This document shows, in pieces, positions 7,111-9,734 of a stretch of DNA of 9,734 nucleotides. This DNA is from Bacteroidales bacterium UBA6244 (GTDB lineage: Bacteria; Bacteroidota; Bacteroidia; Bacteroidales; F082): assembly GCA_002440885.1 (NCBI GenBank), contig DJVY01000006.1, positions 1-9,734 of the forward strand, in the 5' to 3' direction. The first letter of the stretch is position 1; the number at the start of each line of letters is the position of its first letter. Under the pieces are notes generated by a model. It saw only the letters and a program-made list of their open reading frames with translations. It was not told the origin of the DNA and searched no databases. A program made the translations under genes and the position numbers.

Positions 7111-7385
7111 TTGCTACTCAAGTGCTAATACTAAAGGTGTATTGTAATGTATGCCATTGATTAACGAACTAGTAAATAGTACTATACAGGTTTTTTTAAC
7201 ATAAGTGATTTGTAAAAAAAGTGAATTTCAATTTTCTTAGGCTGGTGTAGTATTATTTACATCATCAAGGTAATTATTAAAATGCTATGCATTTAGAAGT
7301 CTTAAGACATGGAACATCAATATTTCGTTTGTTTATCACATGATAACACTTTTGATTTTTCTATGTAATCCAGGACAGCCGAGAC

Positions 7386-8327
7386 CTAATAATTTCTGAA
7401 TGATTCGAGCTTAAGCAGAAAACTAAATGGAACATCAAGCCGTCTGCTCCATGATTTTTCGCTGTGATCGTCGCCGGGGAAATAGTTTGTTTCCCAGTTT
7501 TGTGAGGCGCTGTAACCTTTTAAAGGCATCAGGCTGTCAATTTTTGCCTGTAGTGGCGGGTAAAGTGCATCGAGGGTTTGATCGCCGTAATCGAAATAAA
7601 TTAAATGGCTGCCCGGATCGGGTAATGATTGGCTGAGGTAGTTGGCAAAGGCTTCCGGAATGGGATTGTTTTCAACAGAAAAAATGCCGGGCCAATGTGT
7701 ACTCAGGCAGGCAGCACCCCCAAAAACATCCGGGTATTCGCAAAGTGCATACATCGATATCAGCCCACCCATGCTGCTGCCGGCAACAAAGGTGTGCGGC
7801 TGATCGGTATAAACAGCATATTTATTGTCGATAACAGGTTTGAGCTCGGTCACAACAAATTTGAGGTAGTTGTCGGAACGAACAGCAAAATCCTCTGTTA
7901 TTCTTCCCGCTTTTTTTAAGTCATTGGTTGCAAATTCGATTTGCTCTGCCGTTAACGATTCCATTGGTTTTTGCGGAAAATAATCTCCATGTCTTAAATG
8001 TGGCACATTCCAGATGCCAACGATAATGAATTCCTGAACAACACCTTGATCGATTAGCCTTGCAGCTACTTCATCGGCCTCCCACGATTGGTGATTCCAG
8101 GTGCTCGAAGAATCGAACAACATCTGTCCGTCGTGCATATACAACACAGCATACTTTTTATCCGGTGCATAGCCCGCGGGCAGCCAAATGTCGATATGGC
8201 GCGGCTCAACAAATTCAGAGGGAAAATTTTCAATGCGCTCCACTTTTCCTGAGCTCACCGTGGGCAGCGGTTGTGCCAGGCTTTGCATCGCAACCATCAT
8301 AACAACAATTAGTGATTTGATATTCAT
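7386..8327 (-). CDS. Secreted alpha/beta-hydrolase, putative esterase family (esterase D/Fes-like)
   Basis: This 313-residue protein has a clear N-terminal signal peptide: K4, a hydrophobic run at about 5-14, and a likely cleavage after A18 in SLAQ. The mature part is an alpha/beta hydrolase of the 'putative esterase' family that includes esterase D, the enterochelin esterases and the feruloyl-esterase-like proteins. It shows HIDIWLPAGY (44-53), AVLYMHDGQMLFD (60-72), the nucleophile elbow AGSSMGG (182-188) with catalytic Ser185, a likely acid in YFDYGDQTLD (D249 or D253), and the catalytic His288 in GDDHSEKSW. The full triad is therefore present. The substrate cannot be told from sequence; polysaccharide-linked or siderophore esters are possibilities. 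The gene follows the U32 gene by 21 bases on the same strand and is probably on the same transcript, although the two products have no obvious shared pathway. GC is 50-57% in hand-counted lines. Confidence 0.88.
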   Translation of the reverse strand: MNIKSLIVVMMVAMQSLAQPLPTVSSGKVERIENFPSEFVEPRHIDIWLPAGYAPDKKYAVLYMHDGQMLFDSSSTWNHQSWEADEVAARLIDQGVVQEFIIVGIWNVPHLRHGDYFPQKPMESLTAEQIEFATNDLKKAGRITEDFAVRSDNYLKFVVTELKPVIDNKYAVYTDQPHTFVAGSSMGGLISMYALCEYPDVFGGAACLSTHWPGIFSVENNPIPEAFANYLSQSLPDPGSHLIYFDYGDQTLDALYPPLQAKIDSLMPLKGYSASQNWETNYFPGDDHSEKSWSRRLDVPFSFLLKLESFRNY

Positions 8328-8348
8328 GTTTATAGAATATTTGTTTCA

Positions 8349-9617
8349 TTATTTCTGTACCAGATTCGGAACCGAGTGGTCGGCGGCCACTATTTTGTAG
8401 AGTTTATCGCCCCGGCGCACCAAACTCTTAACGGGTAAGGAGCACAAATCTCCCTTTTTTACTTTTTCCACACCTGTTAAATCAAGTCTTAATTCACCGA
8501 TTTCATCTTCATAAACTCCTGTGGTTGGCCCTATTATCATTATGTTTTCACCAACTGAAAGCTGATGCGATTCGATTTTTATTTCGGCCACTCCAATTTT
8601 ACTAAAGTAGTTTGTAACCAGCCCTACATACATTTTGCGTGTAGTGGCCTGATTGCCATAGTTTTCAGTCCATTCGCCCAGCTTTTTGCCCATATAGTAC
8701 CCATCCCAGAACCCTCTGTTGTACACACCGGATAGTTCGGCATTCCATCTGTCGATATTTTCCTGAGTGTAGTTTCCTTCAAAATAGGCGTCCACAGCCT
8801 GACGGTAAACCTGCGCCACGGTTTTTACATATTCCGGTGAACGGCCTCTTCCCTCGAGCTTCAATACCCTGACGCCGGCATCGAGTATTTGGTCTAGAAA
8901 AGCCACTGTTTTCAGGTCTTTTGGCGACATGATGTACTCATTGTCAATCTCCAGCTCCAAATCGCTGTCTTTGTCTTTTACGATATATTTTCGCCGGCAA
9001 GGCTGGAGGCAGGCTCCCCGGTTTGCTGAGGAGTTCAGGTTATCGAGACTCAGGTAGCATTTGCCACTCACGGCCATGCACAAAGCGCCATGAGCAAAAA
9101 TTTCAATTTGCACCAGCTCCCCCGATGGGCCTTTAATTTGTTGTTCTTTAATGGCTTGCGTTATGGCTTTCACCTGCTCAATTTGAAGTTCGCGGGCCGT
9201 TACCATGACATCGGCAAACTGAGCATAATATTTAACCGCTTCCGTGTTGGTGATATTGGCTTGCGTACTCATGTGAATTTCTATCCCCACCTGATGAGCG
9301 TATTGAATAACAGCCTGATCGGAGGCTATTATGGCTGTGATGCCATGCTTTTTGGCCGCCACCACCAGCTGTTTCATTTGTTCCAGTTCGTGATCGAAAA
9401 TAACGGTGTTCAGGGTGAGATAGGTTCTTATGTTGGCCTTTCGGCAGATCCTGGTTATTTCGGCCAGATCGTCGAGGGTAAAGTTTTGTGAAGATTGGGA
9501 GCGCATGTTCAGGTGACCAATTCCGAAGTACACAGAATTAGCACCACCCTGAATTGCAGCATGCAGCGAGGCATAAGAGCCCGCCGGAGCCATAATCTCG
9601 ATGTCGGATGCAGTCAT
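8349..9617 (-). CDS. Peptidase U32 family protein, TrhP/YegQ-like (probable tRNA U34 hydroxylation protein)
   Basis: This 422-residue protein carries the U32 signature EIFAHGALCMAVSGKCYLS (172-190). Four cysteines, C180-x6-C187-x15-C203-x3-C207, form the iron-sulfur-binding pattern described for U32 proteins. The N-terminal part, starting MAPAGSYASLHAAIQGGANS, and the LKLEGRGRSPEYV segment (253-264) are typical of the TIM-barrel-like core. A small beta domain of about residues 325-410 closes the protein. Despite the 'peptidase' label, studied members such as E. coli TrhP (YegQ) and RlhA hydroxylate tRNA U34 or 23S rRNA using prephenate, and UbiU/UbiV act in ubiquinone synthesis. Length and motifs fit the TrhP branch best, but the assignment within the family is inference. 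The ATG at 9617 is preceded by five A, as is common in Bacteroidota, and by a consensus -7 element. The esterase gene follows after 21 bases. Confidence 0.9.
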   Translation of the reverse strand: MTASDIEIMAPAGSYASLHAAIQGGANSVYFGIGHLNMRSQSSQNFTLDDLAEITRICRKANIRTYLTLNTVIFDHELEQMKQLVVAAKKHGITAIIASDQAVIQYAHQVGIEIHMSTQANITNTEAVKYYAQFADVMVTARELQIEQVKAITQAIKEQQIKGPSGELVQIEIFAHGALCMAVSGKCYLSLDNLNSSANRGACLQPCRRKYIVKDKDSDLELEIDNEYIMSPKDLKTVAFLDQILDAGVRVLKLEGRGRSPEYVKTVAQVYRQAVDAYFEGNYTQENIDRWNAELSGVYNRGFWDGYYMGKKLGEWTENYGNQATTRKMYVGLVTNYFSKIGVAEIKIESHQLSVGENIMIIGPTTGVYEDEIGELRLDLTGVEKVKKGDLCSLPVKSLVRRGDKLYKIVAADHSVPNLVQK

Positions 9618-9638
9618 TTTTTAGAAAGTTTTGGTGCG

Positions 9639-9646
9639 CAAAAGTA
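9639..9646 (-). promoter_or_regulatory. Candidate -7 promoter element of the U32-esterase unit
   Basis: The minus strand reads TACTTTTG, an exact match to the Bacteroidota TAnnTTTG element, 21 bases before the U32 ATG. A TTTG stands upstream at 9672-9675, 25 bases away, a little beyond the usual 17-23 base spacing. The rest of the 117-base stretch to the window edge (9618-9734) shows no gene. Confidence 0.45.
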
Positions 9647-9734
9647 ATGATTTTGATCCCTTGAAACCCCGCAAATTTGTTAAGCACTTGAAGTTTACCG
9701 CTGTTAAGTATACATTACTTTTTAGTATGTCGGG

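Larger units (their letters stand above)
6992..7385. other. AT-rich intergenic region between the esterase gene and mod, no gene seen
   Basis: These 394 bases separate the esterase stop codon from the mod start codon, both genes being on the minus strand. I see no tRNA, no coding frame of useful length and no insertion-sequence ends. What it holds is the candidate mod -7 element, homopolymer tracts (nine T at 7069-7077, seven T at 7191-7197), an 8-base inverted repeat at 7086-7110, two perfect 10-base palindromes (ATAGTACTAT at 7176-7185, GTCTTAAGAC at 7299-7308), and a dyad of TTATCA and TGATAA with a 2-base spacer at 7333-7346. Any of the dyads could be an operator, but none matches a regulator site I know. 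Confidence 0.6.

Noticed and set aside
7052..7147. Short plus-strand reading frame of 31 codons in the intergenic region
   Set aside because: It is rich in F and L because of T runs, has no ribosome binding site or recognisable match, and overlaps the likely mod control region.
379..7148. TATTGTAAT at 379-387 and 7140-7148 as possible insertion-site duplication of the cassette
   Set aside because: A 9-base A/T-rich match is expected by chance, and the left copy overlaps the DUF5131 stop codon.
7309..7438. Direct repeat ATGGAACATCAA at 7309-7320 and 7427-7438
   Set aside because: It is only 12 bases, one copy lies in the esterase coding sequence, and the flanks do not match; probably chance.
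9090..9491. 133-codon plus-strand frame opposite the U32 gene
   Set aside because: It lies wholly inside a confidently identified gene on the other strand and resembles no protein family.
1..9734. CRISPR array, tRNA, rRNA or insertion sequence
   Set aside because: I saw no spaced direct repeats, cloverleaf-like sequence, rRNA segment or transposase gene in the window.

Overview
The window reads as a Bacteroidota chromosome, probably of the order Bacteroidales or a relative. Two things support this. The translation starts mostly lack Shine-Dalgarno sequences and sit behind A/T-rich leaders. Exact matches to the Bacteroidota -7 promoter element (TAnnTTTG) lie just upstream of two genes. The species cannot be named from this sequence.

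Layout: (1) Positions 1-338, plus strand, hold the C-terminal end of a large alpha-2-macroglobulin family protein. (2) Positions 378-6991, minus strand, hold a four-gene, tightly packed, AT-rich cassette. In transcription order it is a type III-like modification methyltransferase (mod), its partner helicase-nuclease (res), a three-Cys-motif partner protein (tcmP) and a DUF5131/phage Gp37-Gp68-like radical-SAM-type protein. (3) Positions 6992-7385 are a 394-base AT-rich intergenic region with a candidate mod promoter, A-tracts and small palindromes. (4) Positions 7386-9617, minus strand, hold a secreted esterase and, upstream of it, a U32 'peptidase' of the tRNA-hydroxylation (TrhP-like) type, 21 bases apart. 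(5) Positions 9618-9734 hold a candidate promoter for the U32 gene and the edge of the next intergenic region.

How the genes work together: mod and res overlap by four bases (ATGA) and form a recognisable DNA restriction-modification pair. Mod methylates the recognition site; Res supplies an ATP-dependent DEAH motor and a C-terminal PD-ExK nuclease. The tcmP/DUF5131 pair follows 10 bases after res with no room for a separate promoter, and its last gene carries the only strong Shine-Dalgarno site in the window. The pair is a known conserved neighbourhood of unknown function, seen here as a co-transcribed extension of a restriction system. The cassette is visibly lower in GC than the genes on either side, which suggests horizontal acquisition. 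Within mod, GC falls further, to about 33%, over the target-recognition and motif I part, which suggests that segment has a separate history. The most interesting candidate for an undescribed system is the four-gene unit as a whole.
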